Virus record (IMG/VR): IMGVR_UViG_3300005356_000003
Span: 1 to 41,563 of that record
Strand: one strand, 5' to 3'
DNA from: a virus
DNA length: 41,563 nt
In this document: positions 6,960 to 13,931 of the stretch, piece after piece
Layout: each line of letters opens with the position of its first letter
How positions within the stretch are numbered: position 1 is the stretch's first letter
The notes under the pieces: model-generated
Databases searched by the model: none
The model's input: only the letters and a program-made list of their open reading frames with translations
Told to the model about the DNA's origin: nothing
Program-made: the position numbers and the translations under genes

Positions 6960-8983
6960 GCGACCTGAACCCGTCCCCGGACCGAATCGATGAACACGAT
7001 GCGACCGCCACGCAGCTCCTGCAAGAGCAGGTCGGCCAGTGTCGAGCCGTCCGACATGATGCGCAGGGCGGCCACCCCCGCGCCGCCGGCACCCGTGCTC
7101 AGCGCGCCGAGGATGCCCTTCGTCTGCTCATTGTTGTACACCTTGCCGCTGGCGCCGAGGTCGATCAACTCGGGACCGCGGTCGCCCGCGATGACGAATC
7201 CTGAGCCGGTACCGCCGGACCCCATGATCCGACGGTTGGTGACGCTTCCGCCCGGCAGGTCGAACGCCCGGTCACCGGACTGGCTGACCTTGACCCGCAC
7301 GTGCACATCCTCGTCGAGGATGCCGTCCAGCGCGGCGTTCGCCTCGTCCCGGAAGCGACCGAACTGGATGCTGGCCGCGATCAACTTCGGCCCGAGCCCG
7401 GGAATCCAGCCGAACGCCAGGCTGGCCGCTTTCAGGATCATGTCGAACGCGCTCAGTGCCGCCTCCAGAAAGAACACCGTCCAGCGCTTGCCGGCGCGCC
7501 ACGCGTCACCGATGGCGATGATCGTGTCCACGAGCATGCTCAACCCACTGAGCACGGCGCCGATCGCACCCTCACCCATCACGCCGAGTGCGATGCTCGC
7601 CAGCTGGCCGAACTCCTCGACACTCTCGCTGTTCTCCGACCATTTCTTACTGATCAACCCCAGCCAGTATTCGACGGTCGGCGCCACGCGATCGGCGAAC
7701 CGCTGAATCCAGCCCATCGCACGCTCGAATACCGGCAGGAACTTGTCTCCCATGTCGGCCTGGAACATCTCCCACTGACGCCGGTACCCCTCGATCGCGC
7801 TGTACGCGTTCCCGGACATGTGGCCGGCCGCAATGTCCGCCGCACTACCGATGTCCTCGAAGTCTTTCGCGGCCTGCGCCAAATCCATGTTGAACAGCGC
7901 GTTTCCGAGGTCCTCGGCCTTGGTGCCGAACAGCGCAATCGCCAGCGCCCGTTGTTCCAGCGGGTCTTTAATGGCATTGAGCTTTTGGAGCATGTCATCC
8001 AGCGCGGCTTTCGCCCGCGCCCCGCCGGCCGCGAATTCCTGGCTGGCGGTCTTGGTGTTGATTCCCAACTTTTTGAAAGCGTCCTGCGCCGCTTTATTGT
8101 CGAATTCCTGCGTCTTGATGGCCAATTCTTTGAGTGCGTCGGCCATTGTGTCGGCATCACGCGCGCCCGCTTGCAGGCCCTGCGACATCAGGCCCATAGC
8201 CTCTTTGCCGTTGATACCCAATTCGCGAAACTGCGTACTGTATTCGATGAATGTGTCCAGCAGGTCGTCAGCACTGTTGACGCCCTTGGCGATACCGGCG
8301 TGCAACAGATTGAATGCCTCGTCGACGCTGTCCGCCATGCCGGTGGTGAGCATGTGCTGAATGGCCACCGCGACCTTTTTGCCGTCTTCCTCCATGGTGG
8401 CGGCCAGCGCGGCGACCCGCTCCGAGACGACTTTGAGACTCGGCTGGATGGCCGCGTCCATGACGGCCGCCGTCGGCATGATGTACAGCGCGGCGTCGCG
8501 GACGATGGAAGACGCGTCCTCCATCGATTCGCCCCAGTTGTCCATGTAGACCTGGCCCGCGATCCGGCCGTAGCGGGCAGCCTCGCGAGGGTCGAGCAGG
8601 AGTTGTGCTTTCATCCGCCCGAGCGCGTTCGCGCGTTCCAGGCTGGCATCGATAGCTTTCTTGAGTGCGCCGAGCGCCATCGCGGCGCCGGCCATGGCCA
8701 CGCCGACGGCGGCGCCGGCCGCCGCGCCGATCGGCCCCAGCCTGCCGAGCAGCCCGCCGGCACCCTGCGCGCTGTCGCCTACGTTGTCGAGCGCCCCGCC
8801 GGCCTGGTCGCCCATAGCTTCGACCTCATTGCCGGCCTCGGTGGCTTCCTCGCCCACCCGGGCGGCCGCGTCGGCCGTGTCATTGAGCGCGTGTTCCAGC
8901 CGGTCGGCATCGCGGGTGGCATCACGAAAGGCCGCGTCGCCGCGGTTGTCAGCCCGAATGACGATCCGAACCTCGTTGGCCAC
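6956..8983 (-). CDS. Tape measure protein
   Basis: The product has 675 residues. It sets tail length and is ejected through the tail. The N-terminus is a long charged helix rich in Asp, Ala and Glu (DATRDADRLEHALNDTADAA), then an Ala/Gly-rich hydrophobic stretch at about 78-107, a central helical domain (KLGINTKTASQEF, NPLEQRALAIALFGTKAEDLG type sequence seen in TP901-family tape measures) and a second hydrophobic zone near 470-530. At roughly 1.5 angstrom per residue the tail would be near 100 nm. The GTG start lies six bases after the frameshifted chaperone stop (8990), with a G-rich ribosome site, as expected for this gene order. Confidence 0.9.
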   Translation of the reverse strand: MANEVRIVIRADNRGDAAFRDATRDADRLEHALNDTADAAARVGEEATEAGNEVEAMGDQAGGALDNVGDSAQGAGGLLGRLGPIGAAAGAAVGVAMAGAAMALGALKKAIDASLERANALGRMKAQLLLDPREAARYGRIAGQVYMDNWGESMEDASSIVRDAALYIMPTAAVMDAAIQPSLKVVSERVAALAATMEEDGKKVAVAIQHMLTTGMADSVDEAFNLLHAGIAKGVNSADDLLDTFIEYSTQFRELGINGKEAMGLMSQGLQAGARDADTMADALKELAIKTQEFDNKAAQDAFKKLGINTKTASQEFAAGGARAKAALDDMLQKLNAIKDPLEQRALAIALFGTKAEDLGNALFNMDLAQAAKDFEDIGSAADIAAGHMSGNAYSAIEGYRRQWEMFQADMGDKFLPVFERAMGWIQRFADRVAPTVEYWLGLISKKWSENSESVEEFGQLASIALGVMGEGAIGAVLSGLSMLVDTIIAIGDAWRAGKRWTVFFLEAALSAFDMILKAASLAFGWIPGLGPKLIAASIQFGRFRDEANAALDGILDEDVHVRVKVSQSGDRAFDLPGGSVTNRRIMGSGGTGSGFVIAGDRGPELIDLGASGKVYNNEQTKGILGALSTGAGGAGVAALRIMSDGSTLADLLLQELRGGRIVFIDSVRGRVQVA

Positions 8984-8989
8984 CCGCGT

Positions 8990-9600
8990 TCACCACCCCT
9001 CGTCGTGCCCGTCGTTCGCCTCGTCGTCATCCGTCGTGCCGGCCTTGATGATCGACAGCAGTTTGAGCAACCCCGGACGGCCGCCGGACAGCGTTGCCGG
9101 TTCCCGGTCCAGTTGGCTCGGCAGGCAGCTGAACCGCTCGCACAGTTTGATCACCGTTTCAGCGTGCCGCAGTTCGGCAGGCTTGGTTACAACGCTTCCG
9201 TCGTCTGCAAGTCCTCCGGGTATGGCTCGCCAGAGTGCGAGTCTTTTCCCAGGTCACTCGCCCCGTCCACCTCGACCGACGCGCCGAAGTAGTCCCGATA
9301 GATCTTCATGAGGAACTGTGACCCGATCAGCAGGCACCCTTCCGGCGTGACCGGGATCGGTTCGCCACGCCTGGTCAGCGTCCAGCTTTCGACCACCTCT
9401 GACAGGAACTCCGCGGCGTGATGGAAGACGACGTTGCGCCGCTCCTGCGGGTCGGTCGCGGCCTCGCGCCGGGCGACCTCTCTGGCTGACCACTCCAGCA
9501 GTTCGCCGGTCGACAGCGACCGGGCACGGACCTCGGCACCCGGTCTCTCCTCCCAGGTCAGGACGTAGATCTCTTCGACGTCGTAGGTGGTTTCCCCCAT
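8990..9600 (-). CDS. Tail assembly chaperone, long form made by -1 frameshift (gpGT-like)
   Basis: At 9250-9244 the minus strand reads G GGA AAA in the correct phase (CTG GGA AAA GAC), a classic X XXY YYZ slippery heptamer. A -1 shift enters a frame that stays open for 84 residues to TGA 8992-8990, just before the tape measure start, and contains VIKLCERFSCLPSQLD and RPGLLKLLSIIKAG, typical of the second tail-chaperone domain. Length, phase and position match the lambda gpG/gpGT arrangement conserved in long-tailed phages. The extension has no start of its own near the junction. The fusion would be about 203 residues. Confidence 0.85.
9187..9600 (-). CDS. Tail assembly chaperone, short form (gpG-like)
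   Basis: The product has 137 residues, from ATG 9600 to TAA 9189-9187. It coats and keeps soluble the tape measure protein while the tail tube polymerises. The N-terminus is beta-rich (YDVEEIYVLTWEERPGAEVRA) and the rest helical (REVARREAATDPQERRNVVFHHAA). It sits between the tail-tube-type gene and the tape measure gene, the canonical place. About 18 residues before its stop it carries the slippery sequence GGGAAAA that yields the longer product. No enzymatic motif is present or expected. Confidence 0.85.
   Translation of the reverse strand: MGETTYDVEEIYVLTWEERPGAEVRARSLSTGELLEWSAREVARREAATDPQERRNVVFHHAAEFLSEVVESWTLTRRGEPIPVTPEGCLLIGSQFLMKIYRDYFGASVEVDGASDLGKDSHSGEPYPEDLQTTEAL
9244..9250 (-). 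other. Programmed -1 ribosomal frameshift site GGGAAAA
   Basis: The minus-strand heptamer G GGA AAA is in zero-frame register with the chaperone (Leu-Gly-Lys). After slipping, the next codon is AGA and the -1 frame runs on to 8990. It is in the conserved position for tail chaperone frameshifts of siphoviruses. Confidence 0.85.
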
Positions 9601-9611
9601 GATCGAAGCTC

Positions 9612-10028
9612 CTAAGCCCACGTCGGGACGGTACCGTCGGCCAGCACGCCGGGCGCGGTCCATGTCAGTTCGCCCGACGCCGCACGGCTCAGGCTGTAGT
9701 CGGTATAGAGCATCTCCGCGGCGAGCGTCTTGCCACCGATGGTGAACGTGCTGGTCCGGTTGACGCTCGTGCTCGGCACTGTCGCGAACACACCGTGCGC
9801 GGTCGCGGACGGCACCGCGCCGAGGTTGGCCACCCCGTTCAGCGTCACGCTCATGTCGGCCAGCAACAGGAGTCGCTCGTACGCGCTCTTGTCCAGGCCG
9901 GTGACGTCCTGCACACCGCGCGGCGTGCTGATGCTCAGGTCGGTCACGTCATTGATGATCGCCCTGACAGTGCCGTCCGAACTGTCGACGCTGCATGTCG
10001 TCCACGCCAGGCCGGTTTGCTTAGCCAT
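9612..10028 (-). CDS. Tail tube-type protein (second of two)
   Basis: The product has 138 residues. The sequence is beta-rich (TTCSVDSSDGTVRAIINDVT, RTSTFTIGGKTLAAEM) and contains DVTGLDKSAYERLLLLADMS. That matches the DLTGIDRSAYERAGLLRSG of the larger tail protein at 10875-11630, so the two are related. It lies directly before the chaperone pair, the normal place of the major tail protein. Either this is the main tube subunit and the larger one a decorated or terminal version, or the reverse. The start ATG overlaps the upstream gene by eight bases. Confidence 0.7.
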   Translation of the reverse strand: MAKQTGLAWTTCSVDSSDGTVRAIINDVTDLSISTPRGVQDVTGLDKSAYERLLLLADMSVTLNGVANLGAVPSATAHGVFATVPSTSVNRTSTFTIGGKTLAAEMLYTDYSLSRAASGELTWTAPGVLADGTVPTWA

Positions 10029-10233
10029 CGGCTACCCTCGATTCTCTTTCGATCTTCACGCCGTCGAACGTCTGCGTCACGGCGAGGATTCGTTCATCCG
10101 CGTACATCTCGACGTGCGCGATCACCACGTTGCCCGGCGGGTAGTCGATGACGATCCGGCGGACCATGTTCGGATCGAGTCCGAGCGCCTCGCATACCGG
10201 TTGCGCGGCGTACTTCCCTAGCAGCTTTGCCAT
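10021..10233 (-). CDS. Small tail-module protein of unknown function
   Basis: The product has 70 residues from ATG 10233, overlapping the upstream small gene by 16 bases. A helical N-terminus (KLLGKYAAQPVCEALGLDP) leads into a beta hairpin-like half (VRRIVIDYPPGNVVIAHVEM, TQTFDGVKIE). The C-terminal half resembles short proteins found near tail tube genes in actinophages, but I cannot name a family. Overlaps on both sides and position in the tail operon support it as a real gene. Confidence 0.65.
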   Translation of the reverse strand: MAKLLGKYAAQPVCEALGLDPNMVRRIVIDYPPGNVVIAHVEMYADERILAVTQTFDGVKIERESRVADG

Positions 10234-10424
10234 GCCCGTTTCCCCCGTCTGTTCAGCCAGCGCCGATCGGCCGGCGCCAGGTCGGCTGACCATTCGGCCA
10301 GCAGTTCGTTGTCGGCCATGCGGATGCGGTCGGCCAGATCGAACCGCGCCCGCGGTCCAGGTTTGGTCGCCTTGCGCCACGCGCGCCAGCGCGCCCGCCA
10401 GTGGTGGTACGGAATGTCACCCAC
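10218..10424 (-). CDS. Small Trp/Arg-rich protein of unknown function
   Basis: The product has 68 residues from GTG 10424, preceded by the strong purine run GGAGAGGG six bases upstream. It is strongly basic and tryptophan-rich (YHHWRARWRAWRKATKPGPR) with a second part DLADRIRMADNELLAEW, and ends in RRGKRAWQSC. It overlaps both neighbours (8 and 16 bases). This is a small tail-operon gene of unknown role; the net charge would suit contact with nucleic acid or an acidic protein surface, but nothing more can be said. Confidence 0.6.
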   Translation of the reverse strand: MGDIPYHHWRARWRAWRKATKPGPRARFDLADRIRMADNELLAEWSADLAPADRRWLNRRGKRAWQSC

Positions 10425-10857
10425 GGTTGGCCCTCTCCGCGAGTCGCTGCTGATGGGTGCCGAACCGGTCCAGCCATTCCGGCACCGGCATCGCCCGCGT
10501 GCGCCGCATCGATCGCGGTGTGCGCCAGTCTCCGAGCCTGAGCAGCGCGATTGGCTCACGGAACAGCGGCCGGTAGTGGTTGTCGAAACATGACGTGCCG
10601 GGCGCGAACACGTACTCGACCAGACCGTCCGGCCGGCGGACCGCGGTGCACGGACGCCGGTAGACGTTCATGATCAGATGCCGCTGGCGCCGGCCCTTGT
10701 CGGTGGTCGGGTCGCTGATGATCCTGAATCCGCGTTCCAGCTTCTCGCAGTCGACCTCGGCGCAGGTGGCGCGCCGATGGTGGGTGGCCAGCGGCGCCGA
10801 CACGCGGAAGGTCTGGAAAGCCTGATGTGGCGCGGCCGGCGTGATGCGGTTGAGCAT
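10417..10857 (-). CDS. Conserved-looking protein of the tail module, unknown function
   Basis: The product has 146 residues from ATG 10857. It contains two cysteines and nearby histidines (HHRRATCAEVDCEKLERGFR), a possible metal site, and a conserved-looking core HLIMNVYRRPCTAVRRPDGLVEY followed by APGTSCFDNHYRPLFREP. It lies between the larger tail tube protein and the small basic tail genes. Similar Cys/His-containing proteins sit beside tail genes in actinophages, but I do not know a tested function. It ends with a highly basic stretch. Confidence 0.65.
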   Translation of the reverse strand: MLNRITPAAPHQAFQTFRVSAPLATHHRRATCAEVDCEKLERGFRIISDPTTDKGRRQRHLIMNVYRRPCTAVRRPDGLVEYVFAPGTSCFDNHYRPLFREPIALLRLGDWRTPRSMRRTRAMPVPEWLDRFGTHQQRLAERANRG

Positions 10858-10874
10858 GTTCGATCCCCTCCCGA

Positions 10875-11630
10875 TCAGAACGCGGTCGCGGTGAGATTGC
10901 GGACGGCCAGCACGTGAAACTGCGCGTTGCTGAAAGTGCCCGTCGTGACAACTTTCAGGAAGCGCTCGACCGCGACCGTCGGGCCGGTCTGGATGCGCAC
11001 CGCGCCGACGGCCGACAACGCCGCGGTGGTGGCGCCGGTCACATCGGCATACGCGTCGGCACCGTTGTCGGTGCTCGACTGAATCTTGATGGTCACGCTG
11101 GTGCCGGTGAACGCGTACAACTGTACGTACATCTGGAGACCGAAGTTGGTCGTCCCGACGGCCGCGCCGTAGTCGTAGGCGGTGCCGGCCGTCGCCGTGC
11201 TGTCGGTGCGGATGCCGGCCGTCAGTTGCTGGCCGAATTCGATCCCGAAGCCGTCCGACATGGTCTTGATGTCGACCAGCAACGAGCCGTCCTTGCCGCG
11301 CTTGGGGTCGTAGCCGATCTGTTTGGCGACGATGCCGGCACCCGCATCGCCGAGCGCCGAGCCCGGAAAACGCACCGTCGCTGTGACATTTGACGTGGGC
11401 AGGGCGCTGAACTTGGGGTGAGCCTGGCCGGCCGACGGGTGGAAATAGCTGACCCACTCCAGCGCGCCCGAGCGCAACAGGCCGGCGCGTTCGTATGCGC
11501 TCCTGTCGATGCCGGTGAGATCCTGTGTGGCGCCCGGCCCGCCACCGATCTTGCCGAGGCTGTTGATATCGCCGGCCAGCGCGATGCCGTCGACATCGAA
11601 ACCCATCCCGAGCCCGGACCCCTTGCCCAC
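10875..11630 (-). CDS. Major tail protein (tail tube), larger form
   Basis: The product has 251 residues from a GTG that follows the tail terminator stop (TAG then GTG). The start GKGSGLGMGFDVDGIALAGD and the segment DLTGIDRSAYERAGLLRSG are typical of actinophage major tail proteins. Residues 1-150 form the tube-type beta barrel, and residues about 150-251 (FGLQMYVQLYAFTGTSVTIK, GPTVAVERFLKVVTTG) form an extra beta domain probably displayed on the tail surface. The position after connector and terminator genes supports the call. See the shorter relative at 9612-10028. Confidence 0.8.
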   Translation of the reverse strand: MGKGSGLGMGFDVDGIALAGDINSLGKIGGGPGATQDLTGIDRSAYERAGLLRSGALEWVSYFHPSAGQAHPKFSALPTSNVTATVRFPGSALGDAGAGIVAKQIGYDPKRGKDGSLLVDIKTMSDGFGIEFGQQLTAGIRTDSTATAGTAYDYGAAVGTTNFGLQMYVQLYAFTGTSVTIKIQSSTDNGADAYADVTGATTAALSAVGAVRIQTGPTVAVERFLKVVTTGTFSNAQFHVLAVRNLTATAF

Positions 11631-12107
11631 CTACAGCACCTCACCCCACGCGTCGTCGACCACGATGCCGACGCTCATGGTCGACACCCGGTTCAGCTGA
11701 TTGTCCAGCGAGAGATAGCCGGTCTCGGCCTTCCAGGGCCCGCCGGTCTGGCCCTTGGGGTCGAACCAACCGTTACCGGCCACGTCGATGTCTGAAAAGA
11801 ACGTGTTCACCAGGGCGTCGGTCGCGGTGAGCAGTGCCGCTTCCGTGGCATCCATCACGGTCGCATCGCCTAATCCGTTGCGATGCAGCCGGACGGTGAG
11901 CTCAACCCGGGCGGCCGTGGTGGCCAGCCCGCCGTGCCCCTGGAGTGCCTCGACACTGCCGAGCCAGCACGCGACCACCGTCGCACTACCTAGCGCGTCG
12001 TAGTCGAGCCTGCTCTTGGGCTCATGCCCGAGGACGGCCGGCGTACCGACCACCGTCCCGGCATGCGTCCGGCACCAGGCGAGCAGGGCGGCAGTGTTGA
12101 TCGTCAT
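11631..12107 (-). CDS. Tail terminator protein
   Basis: The product has 158 residues. Tail terminators cap the growing tube and join it to the head connector. The start ATG 12107 overlaps the preceding gene stop (ATGA). An N-terminal helix (NTAALLAWCRTHAGTVVG) is followed by alternating strands and helices (ATVVACWLGSVEAL, RVELTVRLHRNG) and a C-terminal strand region MSVGIVVDDAWGEVL. The size, gene order (connectors, this gene, tail tube) and mixed fold fit the family. Assignment is mainly by position. Confidence 0.65.
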   Translation of the reverse strand: MTINTAALLAWCRTHAGTVVGTPAVLGHEPKSRLDYDALGSATVVACWLGSVEALQGHGGLATTAARVELTVRLHRNGLGDATVMDATEAALLTATDALVNTFFSDIDVAGNGWFDPKGQTGGPWKAETGYLSLDNQLNRVSTMSVGIVVDDAWGEVL

Positions 12108-12490
12108 CCGTTCAACTCCCGGACGCGTCGCGCGACCACGCCATTGACGATGCGGACGGACTGCCGGTTGACATCCTGCGTGGCGCGGCGCCAATGCCAG
12201 TAGCCTTTGAACCGCGTCTTTTTGTTGCGCGAACCGGTGCCCTCAAGCCACGGACCTTTGACTGATCCGCTGTCGTTGACCTCGACCCTGCCGCGCCGCA
12301 CCACGCGCAACTGCGACCGGTAGTGCCCGGTCGGGTTTTTGAAATCGGCGGCGTTGTACCCCTTGACCCGCCAGAGTGCGTACTCCGCAACGGCAACCTC
12401 GGCCTCTTTGGTCACCCGCGTGGCCCAGGCGCGCTGTTCGGACGGTCGGAACACCGGACCGTCGACCTGCTGGCTGATCAGCCGTGCCAT
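12104..12490 (-). CDS. Head-tail joining / minor tail protein (HK97 gp10-like)
   Basis: The product has 128 residues. The N-terminal helix carries EQRAWATRVTKEAEVAVAEYALWRV, then a loop and beta-rich basic half (YRSQLRVVRRGRVEVNDS, GYWHWRRATQ). This resembles HK97-gp10-type neck proteins that sit between the head-closure and terminator proteins. It starts at ATG 12490 after a GGGGG ribosome site. Upstream lies a 362-base gap containing tRNA-like sequence, unlike the rest of this densely packed operon. Confidence 0.6.
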   Translation of the reverse strand: MARLISQQVDGPVFRPSEQRAWATRVTKEAEVAVAEYALWRVKGYNAADFKNPTGHYRSQLRVVRRGRVEVNDSGSVKGPWLEGTGSRNKKTRFKGYWHWRRATQDVNRQSVRIVNGVVARRVRELNG

Positions 12491-12631
12491 CGTGCCCCCG
12501 CCCGCGCGGGCAGGGTTGTCGGAGTGCGCACCCTGTCCCTTGCTTTCTTGGCGTCGGGCCGTTGCCGGCCCGTGGGGATTGCGGATCTTGAGTTGTGGCG
12601 CCCGCCGGGAGCGCTTTGGCGTGACACCCCG

Positions 12632-12721
12632 GCGGATCGCGTGTGATCAGCGTACATCCCTCGACCTCAAGTAGAGGTAGAGAGTTGACGCAGCCTGTAG
12701 GTTTGAGCCCTACGGGTCGCG
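12632..12721 (+). tRNA. Degenerate tRNA-like element 1
   Basis: A possible acceptor GCGGATC (12632-12638) pairs with GGGTCGC (12714-12720) with one mismatch and two wobbles. GTGT and ACAT could form a D stem. A T-arm GTAGG-TTTGAGC-CCTAC is at 12697-12713, with T instead of the invariant C at loop position 56. The anticodon stem would be CCTC/GAGG with an 11-base loop. The D-loop lacks GG. It is a poor match to a working tRNA and may be a relic or another folded RNA. Confidence 0.25.
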
Positions 12722-12844
12722 CGGTTGGTGCAATTGGCATGACTCGGGCATAAGTTGCGACGCACGATTGAATTCGTGATTTCTCCGCAAAGCGGCTTGC
12801 CGTGAACTCCCTGCGGCTTGCGGGTTCGAATCCCGCACCGCGTA
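12719..12844 (+). tRNA. tRNA-like element 2 with oversized central region
   Basis: Acceptor GCGCGGT (12719-12725) pairs fully with ACCGCGT (12837-12843), with G-U at the end. D-arm GTGC-AATTG-GCAT is at 12728-12740. The T-arm GCGGG-TTCGAAT-CCCGC is at 12820-12836 with a canonical loop. Between D- and T-arms lie 79 bases where about 25-30 are expected. They contain hairpins CACGA/TCGTG and CCGC/GCGG but no standard seven-base anticodon loop. No anticodon can be assigned, and it overlaps element 1 by up to three bases. Confidence 0.4.
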
Positions 12845-12852
12845 CCCGTAGA

Positions 12853-13203
12853 TCAACTTGGCACGTAGTTGCCGCTGATCGTGACCTCAAGATGACTCGG
12901 CGCGGGAGTGGTACCGCCGTCCCAACGTTTGACCTGCGTCACGATGCCGACCCGGCCGGACGTCAGCGTCACCCTCGACCCCGCTGGGCAGACGGTCGCC
13001 AGTGCGCAGCGCAGCACCGCCATCGTCTTGGCGTCGTCGGTCGGTGTCTGCGCCCGGTCGGTCGCGTCGGTCTCCTCGACGACGGCGCGCACCGTGACTG
13101 CGGCGCCGAACTGCTCGGTCCCGTCGCCCGCAACGCCGGTATACGGCTCGATCGCGACGTCCTGCCCCAGCTTCGCGTACACCCACGCGGGTATGCCGGC
13201 CAT
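12853..13203 (-). CDS. Head-tail connector / head closure protein
   Basis: The product has 116 residues. It is a beta-barrel-like small protein: QDVAIEPYTGVAGDGTEQFG, AVTVRAVVEETDA and the closing strands SRVTLTSGRVGIVTQVKRW and SHLEVTIS. This pattern and size match the head-tail stopper (gp16-type) of long-tailed phages, which seals the connector after packaging. Its ATG shares a base with the TAA of the upstream adaptor gene (TAATG). The call rests on fold pattern plus gene order. Confidence 0.65.
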   Translation of the reverse strand: MAGIPAWVYAKLGQDVAIEPYTGVAGDGTEQFGAAVTVRAVVEETDATDRAQTPTDDAKTMAVLRCALATVCPAGSRVTLTSGRVGIVTQVKRWDGGTTPAPSHLEVTISGNYVPS

Positions 13204-13931
13204 TACCAGATACCGCCCGACCAGGCGTAGGGCAACGGCGCCATGCCGGTCAGGCCGGCGGCGCGCAGGATGTCGAACGCCGCCGGGGAGTACCGGCCCG
13301 GCGTACTGCCGCCGGCCGCGGTGTACGACGCACCGAGCGACACGCCACCGATGGCGACACTCTGATACTGGCTGGCCCCCACCCCGTACGGGTCACCGAT
13401 CTCGACGGCGTACGCGGCCTGCGCGACGGTCGCATCCCGCAGGGCCACGGTCACGGCGGCGTCGGTCGGTAGCAGCGTCGTGCTGTTGGTCTCGTACCGC
13501 GCGCCGTTCAGCATTTCATCCACCCGCGCGCTGGCGATCAGTAGTGCTTTACGCACGTCGAGACTGGCGTCCGGCACCGACGTCAGGGGACTGTCCGCGT
13601 AGTCGGTCGTGGTCGCGTACACTCGCATGCCGGTTGGCGTGGCGCCAATGATCGACTCGACCCAGAATCGTTGCTCCGCCTTGCCCTTGCCGTCGCCAGT
13701 GATCGTGAAGCGCTCGACCCACTCGCCGGGCACCGTGAGTTCGTAAGCTTCCCCGGACCAGGGCGTAGCCGTAGCCGTGGGCGCGCCGGCCGTCATCACC
13801 ACCGAAGCGATCACCGTGTCGTCCCCGCGGGTTACAGCCAGCGTGACGACGCCGGACGCGGGCAACCCTGTGTCCCCGCTGATATCGATTGTGGGAGTGC
13901 GCCAGTCCCCCACCTGCCGAGCGTCCGTCAT
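13203..13931 (-). CDS. Head-tail adaptor with N-terminal beta domain
   Basis: The product has 242 residues from ATG 13931, overlapping the upstream stop by four bases. Residues 1-115 form a beta sandwich (TPTIDISGDTGLPASGVVTL, YELTVPGEWVERFTITGDGK). Residues about 130-190 are the helical connector part (LDVRKALLIASARVDEMLNG, AVTVALRDATVAQAAYAVE), which matches gp6/gp15-type adaptors that ring the portal. The C-terminal part (YSPAAFDILRAAGLTG) is typical of this actinophage family. It joins portal to the stopper encoded next. Confidence 0.7.
   Translation of the reverse strand: MTDARQVGDWRTPTIDISGDTGLPASGVVTLAVTRGDDTVIASVVMTAGAPTATATPWSGEAYELTVPGEWVERFTITGDGKGKAEQRFWVESIIGATPTGMRVYATTTDYADSPLTSVPDASLDVRKALLIASARVDEMLNGARYETNSTTLLPTDAAVTVALRDATVAQAAYAVEIGDPYGVGASQYQSVAIGGVSLGASYTAAGGSTPGRYSPAAFDILRAAGLTGMAPLPYAWSGGIW

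Larger units (their letters stand above)
12491..12852. other. Non-coding block inside the structural operon
   Basis: These 362 bases have no credible gene on either strand. They hold a hairpin, CGGGCC (12555-12560) with GGCCCG (12567-12572), and two tRNA-like segments on the plus strand, opposite to the flanking genes (12632-12721 and 12719-12844, listed separately). An open minus-strand frame across the block translates to strings such as GAGFEPA and VGLKPT, which are the usual antisense readings of tRNA T-arms, not protein. Confidence 0.7.

Noticed and set aside
7301-9292. Long plus-strand open frame opposite tape measure and chaperone (663 codons)
   Set aside because: Low-complexity His/Arg/Gln-rich translation typical of antisense GC-rich DNA; the minus strand has clear tape measure and frameshifted chaperone sequence.
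12243-12890. 215-codon minus-strand frame across the non-coding block
   Set aside because: Contains GAGFEPA and VGLKPT, the standard false translations of tRNA T-arms, and overlaps the real gene at 12104-12490 in another frame.
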